Assembly: GCA_964017195.1 (NCBI GenBank)
Contig: OZ024891.1
Coordinates: 4,035,420 to 4,099,419 of the forward strand
From: Siderastrea radians
Lineage: Eukaryota > Cnidaria > Anthozoa > Scleractinia > Rhizangiidae
Direction: 5' to 3'
Length of the DNA: 64,000 bases
A model generated the notes under the pieces. It was not told the DNA's origin and did no database searches. It worked only from the letters and a program-made list of their open reading frames with translations. The translations under genes were made by a program, and so were the position numbers. Below are positions 23,501 through 34,344 of the stretch, piece by piece (the first letter of the stretch is position 1; each line of letters opens with the position of its first letter).

Positions 23501-26500
23501 ATATTCAGTGAAATGCATTTCATATGTTAGTAACAGGGAGAAGTTGCTTAAACATAAAGGCACCCTCAGTGAACATTTTCTTTACTTGCCTTTCATAGCC
23601 TGAAGTTTTCAAACATTTATTCAATATGTTGGGACTGCATTCATGAATCCCTTGGCTTCTAAGTTATACCTGTAAGATGTATCTCAAATCTTGTTTGAAT
23701 ACAAAAGCCTGCTGTTATGTGACAACACTTAGGAAGAAGGCTTCCTGAATCCAGCTGCTAATTACTGGTTGGAAAAAAGCTCAAAAAATAAGACCCACAG
23801 CACTACCAGATTTAATGGAGAATGATAACAAAATTTCCATCAGAATTAATAACCAGACTTATTTATTAGGACAACATCTTTCTTTGCAGTTTACAACCGT
23901 TACACAAGCAGTTTTGCATTTGTTGCTACTTACTTAACTTGAAGAGACGAAATCCAAAGAAGCAAAAGATGAGACCACAGATGCTTCCTATTACTGAAAA
24001 CACAGCATCGACTGCAACAACTGTAAAATACAAAATGCACAACAATTAATTTAACCCTTTCACTGCCAGGAGTGCTTAAATCCAAAATTCAAGACGAATC
24101 CCAAATTTCATTTTGTAAATTACTTAAATATAAATAGTACCATGTGAAAGTACTGCTACGAGGTTTAATTTGAATGGTCACACCATAGGATTTCATCCAC
24201 AGACTCAAAAGTTAGAATCACCTTGACGTCTCCATAACCGACTCTGTGAGTGAAAGGGTTAGGGGGAATGACACCACCTTTCCTCTTTAGAGGTGACAAT
24301 TAATGTAGTTACTGTGACATGTGCAAGTCACATCACCCACTGACATCATCCATGCACTGGTCTTTACAGAGATCATGGAAAAGGATCAACCATTGTCTTC
24401 AGAGAACCTCAATTATCAAGGCTGATCTTTGTTTGTGTCGAGAGTCTTTGGCCTCCACATTATCATAAATTATCAAATATTTTGTAGTTAGTATGGCAAA
24501 CGAAAACACGAAAAATTGAAAGAGACTGGCATACTTAGCCAACACGTTGGCAATGCGTTTGATGGTTCGCTTACATGTATTTCTGACCGGTACTGTAGCA
24601 AATATGAGAGGAGAATGTTGAAAATTGAAGGTGATCTTCCTTTTTGAAAAAGGCCAAACTTACAGACATTTGTCTGGTGGAGTGGCAAGAGTTGCCACCC
24701 AGCCATACAAAGGTCTGCAAATGTTGTAAATATTTTGAAAGCAACATTTGAAACTGGTTTCCATCCTGTTTCTTTCACACTTTGCATGTTAACTAAATGT
24801 TATACATGTATGCTCTGTCTAGTTATAATCTTTGTTTGTTTATCAGATGAATGTCGATTTTCAAGATGTAAACAATGACATCAGCAAAGATCTGCCTATA
24901 AAAAGAAAACAATGTAAGGTGATAGGTTTTTTATTTGCAACTTACGTTTTTCTTTACAATCACGGCAACCGTAAGTAGCCACTGGTGAATAAGCCGCCTC
25001 CATTTGATTATCTGGGTCATGAACTATCACATTATAAACAACACCCTGTCCAGCCGGGTGAGTAAGAAATTTCAATACCGGAACTGTCGGTGCTGATAGA
25101 GTGCTAACCTGCAAGAATAATTGATTAACTAATTAATTAGTTAAATAAATAAATATTAAGTAAATACACACATTGATTCTTTAAAACTTAATGTACCATG
25201 TGCAGTGGAATTCTACATCAACAACCACTGCTATACATGTAATATGGCCACTTCTTTTCACTGAAACAAATTGAAGCTTACAAGTCACATAATTTTTTTG
25301 TCCAAAAATACCATGTTAATCCAACTATCCCATTAATGTGACCAAGCTTTTTAATGGTCCATTTGAAGTTTTATTAAATATTAAGTGGGTTCCACTGTGT
25401 TTGTATCAATGTAGGAAACTTAATTGAAAAGTCCACGATAAGAAGAAAAGTTTTGCCTTTCTTTTGGACAGGGAAAGAGGTACAAGGTGCCTGTACATAA
25501 TTATATATCTTTAAAAGTTTCTGTTTTTTTTTTATCTACATTGTAAAAACTGTTTGCCTACCTTTCTTGCATGGTTTTTTATCCTATCTGGATAAGCCAT
25601 TTTTTCTATGCCTTCAAAGAATGATTCCTCCGATCTATCTCCCTCAGGAAGGAACATCAAGTATACATGATACTCCAGACGGAAGTGCTCAGGGGATTTC
25701 CCCTTTACCTTAAGGTTGCCATCACAGGGAGGAGGCTTAGAAGATCTGTGAAATGTACAGATGTAGTAATACTAAAAATCATGAAGATGAAAATGATGTT
25801 AACAATAATAATCTTAAGGTTTATTAACAGAGTAGCATTTTTTCCCTTGCTAGTTTGCACTTCCAACACTTTAGACCTCCTTCCATGTTTTAAAGGAGAA
25901 GACTATTTTGAAATCCCAGGGGCCGATTATATGAGGCAGGTTGGCCCGGTGAGCCAAGCTGGCTTGGTTTGTTGGGATCTTGGCACGTCTGTTAAACACA
26001 CTAAAAATCAACTTCACGATTACATGGAAAAACCTCAGCCCAGCAGGCCAGGATCCAACTGTTGCAATGCTGGAATCCTGGCAAGACAGGCTGAAAATTT
26101 ACCACATAATTGCAATTGGTGGGCCAGCCCGGCTAGCCAGGCCAACACTTTATTGTTACTAAATTTCACTTAATTGCAAAACGGCTCACCATGTTAAGGT
26201 TTATCAAACCATAAAGCTACATAAAACTGAAAATAACACATCAAAATAATGGATTAACAAAAGTAAAAATCACTTGTCTGGAATGATTCATTCTCTTTGA
26301 TGTAGCTGTTGTAGTTCAATTTTTATTTTCCTTTGTTCTTTTTTATGTTAATATATGATAATGAATATGAAACAACAGAAAATAAAAATTGAACCAAGGA
26401 TAAAACTGAACTACAACATAGCCATCTTTTTAGCTGCAGGCAGGCTGGCTCACCTCATGTAATACTGGGCTGAACAGTCATCTTGGCAGACTAAGCCAGC

Positions 26501-29206
26501 CCGCTCATGTAATTGGCCCTTAAATATACATCCCCTGCCCTCTGAGTCCTCGCAAACCACAAAAACTTCATACTGCTGTTGAAACACAGCTCACAAAGGC
26601 TTCTGATTTGTTTTCAATCTGAATCATTAACCACTACTGGGTGGAATTTGTAAGGGTTGCAAACATCATCTGTTTATCAGGCTAGCCAAGGACCATAAGG
26701 AAACACACCTTTTGTAGTACACATTGGCAAATGCAAAGGTAATGTTAGTCTCAACTGAATCATGAGAAAGAACAATGTTTGGATCAAATTCCATGCTACA
26801 GGTGAGACAGCAACCACCAGGAAATGGAGCTGAAAAGTTAAACACAACAAAATGCTGATTTGTCAGTCTGAAAAGGGAGGCAGCGTGGCCAAGGAAGGCA
26901 GTGAGGCTGAGTGGTTAGGGCGCCAGACTTGAAATCCAGAGATCCTGGGGTCAAGTCCCACACTGAGCACTAGCTGGAGTTGTTTCTTCGTAGACCTGAG
27001 TTCAACTCGTCAGCCACGCTTGTAAATAGTCAACTGGTCTGCCTTCCCAGATGGGGTCTTTAACGCTATTATGTTCATATGGATTATTTCTTTCATTGTT
27101 CCTGGAAAGCCCCTCAAGGAGAGTGACAATTTTTTTATCAAAACAATATAAGAAACTTACCCAAGAAAAACTTTAAGGCAGTTTGCTTCTTATTCACTTA
27201 CAAATTTAACATGTTGCAAAAAGGAGACTACACTGTATATCAAGGTTCCTATATTATTTTAATTTAGTTTTTGTGAGAACATAATCTAGCAAGCGTTCCA
27301 GAAGAGAAAATCTCAAGCAATCATGTTTTCATTTTCTTCCAGGAGAAGGGAGAAAGAGATGGATTGCACTGCATATTTTTCCGTTTGTCTCAATGTCTCA
27401 ACAACCTTTGTCAGGAGTTGAAGCTCTCTAAAATCATTGCCCTCAGGACAGAACAAGGCCATAATGAATATTCTCCTCACTTTCTTAAAGTAGTACATCT
27501 GTAGTACTTCTGTGGAAGTTAAATGTATTCAGACATTAAAAAAAAATAAGGCATTTTATCTTTGGTGATTATTGTCTTGATTCTCATACATGGAACTTTC
27601 TTTTCAAAACCTGATGCAAACACTGGTTTTAGGGAATATTTTCAAAAACTTACCTCCATTTTCATATGGTACTGCTATGACGTCAGTCTGAAAACTGCTG
27701 TGATTATTTTCTGACTTCAAATAAAGATGATAATACCTTTTTGTATTTGCATATGGGAAAGGAACCAGTGCTGCGGCATTTGATCCAGTGTCCGTATACC
27801 CATATGAAAATGCTATATTCAGAGATAATGTTACATTGTTTTTCTGAGCATGCGCTTGATAAATTACAAATCTCCACTCTGCCTCAGCATGGAGGAATTG
27901 TAAATCCAGTGTTTCGTGTGGTTGAAGTGTCTTCCTTTCACCTCTGTTTGGTTCAAGATCAAAGCTTTCTGCAGAGACTGAAGATGGAAACAATATTATT
28001 GATGTATTAAGATACACATATTGACGACAAAGCCAGTGAAATCTGGCAAAACATGTCGAAAGTGCAAACCAAAACTACAGGCACATTCATGGTCAATTGT
28101 GATGTAAGATAAGTCGACCGCTTGACAAAAGAGGTGATATTCCTAGTTTGCCTGCATGGTCAGAAATATGTCTTTGTAATCTTTCCTCGTTTCAAAAGGA
28201 TTATAACAATTTATTTATCCTTTTAAAACGAGGAAAGGTTACAAAGAAGTATTTCTGGTTTTTGTCATCATTAAGTATCATGTATACTGGTAGTATTAAG
28301 GTGGCTTGAAAGGGTTTTTAATTTAATTGACCTTGTTTAGGACAGACTCGCACAAAACTATATTACCCTGTTTAGGACAGAGAGGCCAAAAACCGTACTT
28401 TAAATGTGACTGATCAAATATGTGATTGTTTTTATTACATAGGGTGCTTTCAATTGGGAAATCTGGACTTGGAATTAAAATTTCAGATTTCCCAATAAAA
28501 CACGAAATCCAAAATCGGATTACAGCAAACCAAAATCCTTTTCAAAGATGGATTTCAATTACGGGGCCTTCACTGAAATCCATCTTGAAAGAGGATCTCT
28601 GTTCGCCAAAACCGTTTTTGGATTTCGCATTTTATTGGGAAATCCAAAATCCAAATCCAGATTTCCCAATCGAAAGCACCCATAGACTTACATAGACCCG
28701 GTGACAATCACTCATCAACACATCACTTTCTAAAATTAGCATCACACCGTACAAAACGGAAATTTTTACAGTTCATGACAGTTAGTAACTGCTGAAATAA
28801 TTCATGTATAAAATCAAAAAGCTACTAACAAAGAAACATTCTGTTTGGTTTAACTTACATAAAATGCCTTAATTTCAATAATCCTCGGCTTATGTTTTCG
28901 GCATGATAGTCCGTGCATAAAAAAGACTTCAACATCTGAAGCTGACAATATCCACAAAGAGAAATCAGAATCTTTCAACAGGTACACCAGGACCATTTAA
29001 GGAAAACCATGCACTCACCCAAACCAAGTTTTCATTTGTAATCGAAATCGTACGATATATCGACGCCCGAACACAGACCAGACTGTCAATGACGTAACTT
29101 AACTCTGCTAAAGTCGTTTATAAAGGCACTTACCGGCAACATTTTGCGTGAGAATAAACGCTGTTTTCAAGAGAACAATTACAAGAGCTTTTCGTTTTTG
29201 GGGCAT
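20558..29206 (-). CDS. TM7SF3: Transmembrane 7 superfamily member 3, 12 exons
   Basis: Seven-pass membrane protein with a large lumenal/extracellular N-terminus. The human relative is p53-inducible and linked to protection from cell stress. Exons, 5' to 3' on minus: 29206-29134, 27977-27654, 26829-26709, 25745-25562, 25108-24946, 24020-23934, 23403-23323, 23016-22864, 22001-21901, 21510-21462, 21367-21248, 20772-20558. All are GT-AG and in phase; total 556 aa (human about 570). Residues 1-27 form a signal peptide (MPQKRKALVIVLLK..., ending ...VSA). The ectodomain (28-288) contains family landmarks GQGVVYNVIV, AAYSPVATYGC and EFDPNIVL. Seven hydrophobic segments follow, in exons 6, 7, 8 (two), 9, 10/11 and 12. 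The short tail is basic then polar. It is head-to-head with the forkhead gene. Confidence 0.92.
20835..20961. mobile_element. Palindromic MITE with TAGCCTG...CAGGCTA ends
   Basis: TAGCCTGTGAGCAGGC at the left and GAGCATGCTCGCAGGCTA at the right form inverted ends of a 127 bp GC-rich element in TM7SF3 intron 11. It is unusually GC-rich for this A/T-rich neighbourhood. Confidence 0.6.
24054..24259. mobile_element. MITE family B with ACCCTTTCACT ends and TA target duplication
   Basis: The element starts ACCCTTTCACT and ends AGTGAAAGGGT, with TA on both sides, as for Tc1/mariner-type insertion. It is 206 bp, non-coding, in TM7SF3 intron 5. A diverged relative at about 55247-55335 shares ACCATGxGAAAGTACTGCTA and GGATTTCATCCACA. 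Confidence 0.7.
25919..26520. mobile_element. ~600 bp MITE (GGGGCCGATTATATGAG ends) with nested hairpin element
   Basis: The left end GGGGCCGATTATATGAGGCA is mirrored by CTCATGTAATTGGCCCT at the right end. Inside at 26299-26425 is a second inverted repeat (GATGTAGCTGTTGTAGTTC...GAACTACAACATAGCCATC), which looks like a younger element inserted into the older one. It fills TM7SF3 intron 3 and makes a spurious 168-codon frame on the plus strand. Confidence 0.65.
26885..27130 (+). mobile_element. tRNA-derived SINE
   Basis: The head (about 26900-26970) resembles a tRNA gene with a box A-like GGCTGAGTGGTTAGGGCG and a box B-like GGGTCAAGTCCC. The anticodon loop CTTGAAA would suggest a Ser-like origin. 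The 3' acceptor half does not pair, and a non-tRNA body follows (CTTCGTAGACCTGAGTTCA, then GATGGGGTCTTTAACGC). It is a SINE rather than a working tRNA gene, in TM7SF3 intron 2. Confidence 0.65.
28161..28257. repeat. Hairpin element, ~40 bp arms
   Basis: The arms AGAAATATGTCTTTGTAATC.. and its near-complement at about 28218-28257 enclose a ~15 base A/T-rich loop in TM7SF3 intron 1. Likely a minimal foldback MITE. Confidence 0.7.
28325..28400. repeat. Partial copy of the CCCTGTTTAGGACAG repeat
   Basis: Shares CTGTTTAGGACAGACTCG and GACAGAGAGGCCAAAAACC with the larger block at 4990-5395, in the same order. It is intronic in TM7SF3. Confidence 0.65.
28442..28681. mobile_element. 240 bp MITE with GGGTGCTTTC ends
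   Basis: The ends GGGTGCTTTCAATTGGGAAA and, reverse-complemented from the right, GGGTGCTTTCGATTGGGAAA are near-perfect inverted repeats of about 30 bp. A 3 bp flanking match (ATA) is possible. The interior holds further inverted blocks (AAAGATGGATTTCA/TGAAATCCATCTT). TM7SF3 intron 1. Confidence 0.75.
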
Positions 29207-29492
29207 CAAGGTAACCTTTAAAGTTCTTCACACATTGACAAAACAAATCATAACACGAAACAGTAAAAATGATACCCTTCCGCCATTTTGTTTTCTTTCT
29301 CAATACACCGATGCACCCTGGGGGAAAAAGTTATCTGCATGCAGAAGAGGCTGTTTCCTGTTCTCTGATTGGCTGACATCCAACGGCAGAGGGAATTTCA
29401 AAACATCTTTGAGCAAGTTCGCTGCACGTTGGTTCGAACACTTCATCGATTTTCTTGCGATCTGGTTCAGAACCATAGAGATATAGAGCTGG
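29207..29492. promoter_or_regulatory. Probable bidirectional promoter, TM7SF3 / forkhead gene
   Basis: Only 286 bp separate the two divergent start codons, so the promoter and both 5' UTRs must lie largely here. Visible elements are a YY1-like CGCCATTTT at 29281-29289, a reversed CCAAT box (ATTGG) at 29368-29372, and two CHR-like hexamers: TTCAAA (TTTGAA on minus) at 29397-29402 and TTCGAA at 29433-29438. There is no TATA box. In vertebrates CCAAT plus CHR is the signature of late-cell-cycle genes including FOXM1. That the same logic applies here is inference. Confidence 0.6.
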
Positions 29493-32400
29493 ATGATGTC
29501 TTCAAGAAAACGTGAGTTAATTTCCTCTTATTTTCGTTTATTATTTGTAGATGAAATTGTTTAAACGAGTGTGATACTGGTAAGCAAAGTTCGAATATTT
29601 TCTGGCATTTGAAACAAAAAGATCCAAAGCAATAATAACTTTTTGGATTTCGTTTAATTTTTAAGCTAGGGTGCACCTAAAAACTGTTTTTGTAACCGTT
29701 TCGTTACAACTGAATTTATTTCTATAATGTATCAACCATATAGAGATTTTTGTGATAGTATTTCCGCTTCACCTTGGTGTTCTTTCGCCATCAAACGGCA
29801 TGATAAACGTATAGACGTGCTCTTTGTAACGTTACCGTGCGCAACACAACGATCTCTTTTGGCCAATATCAGCTTATTTGATGTTACTCGATCTTCTTAC
29901 CGATAATCATATAACTGGTTTGGTGACCTATCATTTAGCGTATATCTCTTCGACCCTTTTCCATTTAATAACTTGCTATCTATATGAATTCAAATTGACG
30001 ATCGAGCGTTACATGTAAATTGCTTTGTCTCTTCCCTGTCTTTGTTTGCATTGTTTTCCAAATAGTAAACAATGTTTTTTCGTTTTTGATTGTTTCTCTC
30101 GCCTGTCGATATTTTTCTTGGAAGTCAATTGTTTATGATTTTGATAAGAGTTTACTGGCTTTCGTAACTTTTAGGGGACTCGCGCTATATAGGGAAAAAA
30201 CAGAGAAGAATTGTCTGAATGCACGCGCAAAAATGACGAGTGACAAATTAGCGAGAAAAACAAATGAAAACAAAATGAATAACGGGCAAACACCCATCTA
30301 CTGTATTTAGGGTTAAACACTGATCGATAGTGATTAGGCCTAAGAACTCATCTACACTATTAGGGTCTACGATGGTTAGCTTTTAGTTATTGTTAAGTTT
30401 AGTCATTGCTAAACTCTGTACAGTTAATTGAATTCGTCATTTTTGCAAGTGAATTAATTGAATTCGTCATTCTTGCATGTGCATTCAGACAATTTTTGTC
30501 TCCTTATTTTAATATAGTGCGAGTCCCCTGAAAGTAACGAAAGCCAGCTTACTTATCCTAAAGAAAGTAGATCTCTCCCCATACTGTGCGTTCATGTAAT
30601 ATATTGTTCACATGTTAATATTATGTCTTAAATAATAAAGTGTATATTGTTTGTCTCACGATGTAGTCACTTGAGTTGTAGATCGCAACGTTTCGACTGC
30701 TTAGTCTTCATCAGGCGATGAGGTCGACTGGTTGCGCTTCACCATATGAATCACGATGGTCGGCTGTGATTGGTGCGTTTTGATCCTCATTATTCCACTT
30801 TCCCGAGAGGTCTGATTTGAAGTTGTTCCCTTGGCGGTGCACTGATGTACCGGTCTCCTGTTGTGTTTCTTGATCGTTGGTATCCACGCTTCAGGAATTT
30901 CAATTCCGTTGTCCCTATTGATGTTATCAGGGTGAAGTCTTATGTGGATAGCTTCCTTGACCCTACGGGCGTACCAGTGTGAGTCTCGATCAATAAACTT
31001 TACCTTATCCAAAGAGGGTGGTGACCAGTCTTATTTGCGTGCTCCAAAACGGTGGAGGTCTGGGTACGGGCGAGTCGTATATCTCTGTCATGCTCTTTGA
31101 TCCTCTCCTGCATAGATCTTCCTGTTTCGCCAATGTAGACTTTTCCACATTCACAGGGAATCCGGTGAATCCAGTTTCTAGAGAACTGGATGGCCGCCTT
31201 ACCATCAGTGTCTACAGAAAACCAACTCACACTGATCAGTATTTGGCGTATGATTCACACCACCATCAATCAGTAAAATGTGGTATTGTTAAGTGTCTGT
31301 ACGACTGGGTGAAGCACCTCGTGACCAAAACATCAGTCATCTTTGAGGAAAAGAAACATCTGTGATCTGTCCTTGTTTCTAACGGTTATCCCTCCTCCTT
31401 CGTGCAGAAGCTCATCAGGACAAGAAAAGCAGCCCCCAGGGTAGAGCCTGAGACAGAGTTTAAGCCCCTGATAACATCAATAGGGAAAACGGAATTGAAA
31501 TTCCTGAAGCGTGGATACCAACGATCAAGAAACACAACAGGAGACCGGTACATGTACGTCTGATCAGTGAACCGCTGAGGGAGTAACTTCAAATCAGACC
31601 TCTCGGGAAACAACTTCACAGCGGAACAATGAGGATCGAAACACAACAATCACAGCCAACTATCATGTTTCAAATGGTGACACACAACCAGTCAACCTCA
31701 TCGCCTGATGAAGACTAGCAGTAAGCAGTCGAAACATCACGATCTACAACTCAAGTGACTACATCCTGAGACAAACAATATACACTTTATTATTTAACTG
31801 TATTTACCACCATGAACAATAACCACCTTTTTTACGACAATATATGTCTTGTTAACAACATATAAGCAGCTTTCTGCTTCAGAGCAAATTTGCAGGTTTG
31901 AACCTGCAATGGAGCACTGAGTGCAGGAAAAAAATATTCATAACCACTGAGCTGAAGAAAAACTCAGCCCATGGTTTGGTAAGCTCAATTTCCACCACTC
32001 TCTGGTCCAGGGGGAGTAGTATAGGAACAGCAGTTGATAATCAAGCCTACTGGTTTGGGAGCCTAATTTTCTAATTTTTCTTTGGCGCAGGAGATGCTAG
32101 TCCTTCTCTTGATGACAGCCTGACTAACATGCAGTGGCTTTGTAGTCTGGATTCGAACCCACTAGTGGAGAATGCACAGACAACAACTACACCAGCTGAG
32201 GCCACATCTATGAATCCATACCCCAAGCCACCATTCTCGTATGCCACTCTCATATTACTCGCAATCAACAGCACAGCAGAGAAACGTATGACACTGCAAG
32301 ACATATACAAATGGATCGAGGATAACTTTCCTTATTATAAGCATTGCAAAAAGGCTTGGAAGGTAAGGTCCTAAAACATTGAATGTGTAAAGACCTCCAT

Positions 32401-33892
32401 TACCTTCAATTCTGTAATCCTGGGCCCATTTGTTCAAAGGGTGGATGACGCTATCCACTCTATAGAGATTTATCTGGTGAATAGAGTTATCCAATCTTTG
32501 AACAACCGGTCCCTGTTCGAGATGAGAATTAGGTATTAAGTATTTCACATGACTGTGTTCTGTTTGCAGAACTCGATTCGTCACAACCTGTCACTTCACA
32601 GCTTTTTCCTTAAAGCCAAGAGACCTTCCAGTCTTCCTGGTAAAGGCAGCTATTGGTCCATATCACCTGAAGGGAAAGAAAACATCATGAAAGAGGTTAT
32701 GAAACATCAACAGCCACATATCCGGCAAAATTTGATTGTTGAACAGTCAGCTACAAAGGGATTGCGACCCATTCTGCCTAAGCCAGCCGACAATCTTCTG
32801 ATTGCAAGTCCTTATCTTAATAATACAGCATCCAGTGGTGTTGAGATTATGACAGATGGAAGTGTAAATGGGCTGCCTAGTAGTATACCAGTTGTGATCT
32901 TGCCAACGCAAGTGTACATGAACATGGCCAACAAAATAGCTGCTCAAGCCGCTGCAGGAAATATGACCGTAGTAGGTGTGAATCCAACATTTGTTCCCAT
33001 GGCAACAGATTCTCCGAATGTGGAAGAAAGTGCAGAAGCTCTACAGGGATTTGAAGAGCTCAACCAAGAAACTGTCTGTAGTCTATTGGGAAAAGCTGCC
33101 AGAGATGAAGTTTCAGAATACTCTACATCTCTTGCTCAAATAGTAGATGAGGCCACCCAAAAGAATGAAAAAATACAACAAGCACTTCATAATGTCGAGA
33201 ACACAGGAATTGAAACTATTTCAGAAGTTTGTGCTACTGATGCAGGTGCATCAATTAATTGCATAACAAACTGTAATAACTTACCTTCAAATGACGTTAA
33301 AAATCAAAACAATGAAATGTTGGCTCCTTGTATCAAGAAAACCAGAACAGACAAAAGAAAAACAAAACCTGTAAATAGAAAGACATCAACCCCAAGCATA
33401 CAAAAGAAACAACACCTGCCTCAACCCAAACGATCGCCTCTGCGACCACGCCCCCAGCCAACCCTAGCTGCTATCAATTCACAATCCAATGAGTCAATGA
33501 TGTCACCAGGGTGCATCTTTAACAGACACAGCGTCAGTGACCTCTCAAACTTTTCACCTGTTAAACCGATGATAACACCCACAAAAGCCTGCAGCAACCA
33601 AAGCTTCCTTTCTTCTCTCTTGGTCTCACCTCTGGCCGGTTCTTCTAGCCTGGGTTACAGTGGTTTCACCCCCCTGAAGTTTGGATCAGACAGTGGAATT
33701 TTCACACCCTCAAGAGATGGGGAGATGGACTTTGGATTTCTGTTTTCTCCAGAGAGGTTTGGCAGCAGTAAGGCATGCAGTACACCACAGAGTTGCCGAA
33801 AGTCATTAGGACTTGGTTTGTGCAGCAGAGCTGAGGAAAAGAAAACAGATTCTGGGTACAATGGTTATGATGCTGAGTTTTCAAAACTTTAG
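29493..33892 (+). CDS. Forkhead transcription factor, FOXM1-like, 3 exons
   Basis: Nuclear DNA-binding regulator. Exons 29493-29511, 32091-32362 and 32570-33892, GT-AG and in phase, encode 537 aa. Exon 1 carries only MMSSRK plus one base. A short motif [10 protein letters not shown] (14-23) precedes the forkhead domain (about 52-140): [14 protein letters not shown], then [25 protein letters not shown], and helix 3 [10 protein letters not shown] (98-107), with an intron just before helix 3. NST..KRMTL.DIY.WIED.FPY.KH is closest to FOXM1. The wing GKGSYWSI is more like FOXJ, so FOXJ or an unassigned class stays possible. The remaining ~400 aa are Ser/Pro-rich and probably disordered, with SP/TP sites ([24 protein letters not shown]) fitting CDK regulation. 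FOXM1 drives G2/M genes in vertebrates; the same role here is inferred. Confidence 0.85.
30155..30547. mobile_element. MITE with ~90 bp terminal inverted repeats
   Basis: CTGGCTTTCGTAACTTTTAG...GGGACTCGCGCTATA at the left is mirrored at the right by TATAGTGCGAGTCCC...GTAACGAAAGCCAG. TTGTCTGAATGCAC is also shared by both arms. It is about 390 bp, non-coding, in intron 1 of the forkhead gene. Confidence 0.75.
30629..31182 (-). mobile_element. Penelope-like retroelement, 3' fragment with GIY-YIG domain
   Basis: On the minus strand the GIY-YIG endonuclease of a Penelope-like element reads [20 protein letters not shown], then [10 protein letters not shown], then [12 protein letters not shown]. 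After a one-base frameshift near 31005 it continues [20 protein letters not shown] and [20 protein letters not shown]. It ends ...SSPDED followed by a stop, the usual Penelope 3' end. The reverse transcriptase part is missing. The coding frame is broken, so it is inactive. Confidence 0.85.
30690..30714 (-). ncRNA. Hammerhead-core-like hairpin at Penelope 3' end
   Basis: On the minus strand CTGATGA (30714-30708), a GACT..AGTC stem and GAAA (30694-30691) follow the spacing of the hammerhead ribozyme core. Penelope-like elements are known to carry hammerhead motifs. Stem III and the NUH cleavage site could not be placed, so activity is not claimed. Confidence 0.35.
31183..31797 (+). mobile_element. 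Penelope-like retroelement fragment, inverted partner
   Basis: On the plus strand the late reverse-transcriptase region reads [20 protein letters not shown] and [17 protein letters not shown], then [12 protein letters not shown]. The sequence then jumps to the far C-terminus ([14 protein letters not shown] region), so the GIY-YIG domain is deleted, and stops accumulate. Its 3' terminal ~90 bp is the inverted copy of the left fragment's end. The two lie back to back inside the forkhead gene's first intron. Confidence 0.8.
31705..31734 (+). ncRNA. Hammerhead-core-like hairpin, second Penelope copy
   Basis: CTGATGA at 31705-31711, a GACT..AGTC stem with a longer loop than in the first copy, and GAAA at 31731-31734. 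The retained arms despite a changed loop are compatible with a structural role, but stem I/III pairing is not visible. Confidence 0.35.
32421..32515. mobile_element. Short palindromic MITE in forkhead intron 2
   Basis: CCATTTGTTCAAAGGGTGGA and its near-complement TCCAATCTTTGAACAACCGG form inverted halves of a ~95 bp element that almost fills the 207 bp intron. Non-coding. Confidence 0.6.
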
Positions 33893-34139
33893 TAACCTCA
33901 TTACAGCAGACTCCTAATCTGTCAAACAGAAACATGTTCTTTGGATACTATACAGAACATTAATAATTTTCTGCTGGTCACTTCTCAAACTCCCTCTTTC
34001 TTGCTTCCCTTGAGTGTAGAAGAAAGCAAAAGTCTACCATAGATCACTAATTGTTAGACTTCGGCTATCTTGAAGGAAAACACTTAACATTGTTCATTGA
34101 AGATTACAGGAGTGTGAAATGGCCAGTAACAAATAATTA

Positions 34140-34344
34140 ACCCTTTAAATAAGCCCTGATATAAAAATGCATATTCTCCTTGCTGTTCTCCATACATTTC
34201 TTATGGAACTAGTAAAGAGAATTTGTCTAAATATCAAGACATCCTGTCCTTGGAGATCACTTCCTTTATTCTCATTACTTAAATATTTGAACAAGTAGTG
34301 ATAATGTAAAGAGAAATTTCATTTTCATCACTGTTAGGGCTTAA
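34140..34344 (+). mobile_element. MITE family A copy
   Basis: Near-identical to 16854-17053, including GAATTTGTCTAAATATCAAG and GAACAAGTAGTGA. It begins CCCTTTAAATAAGCCCTGAT and ends GTTAGGGCTTAA. It lies about 250 bp past the forkhead stop codon. Confidence 0.75.

Noticed and set aside
25667..26173. 168-codon plus-strand frame
   Set aside because: Overlaps TM7SF3 exon 4 in antisense and then runs into a MITE.
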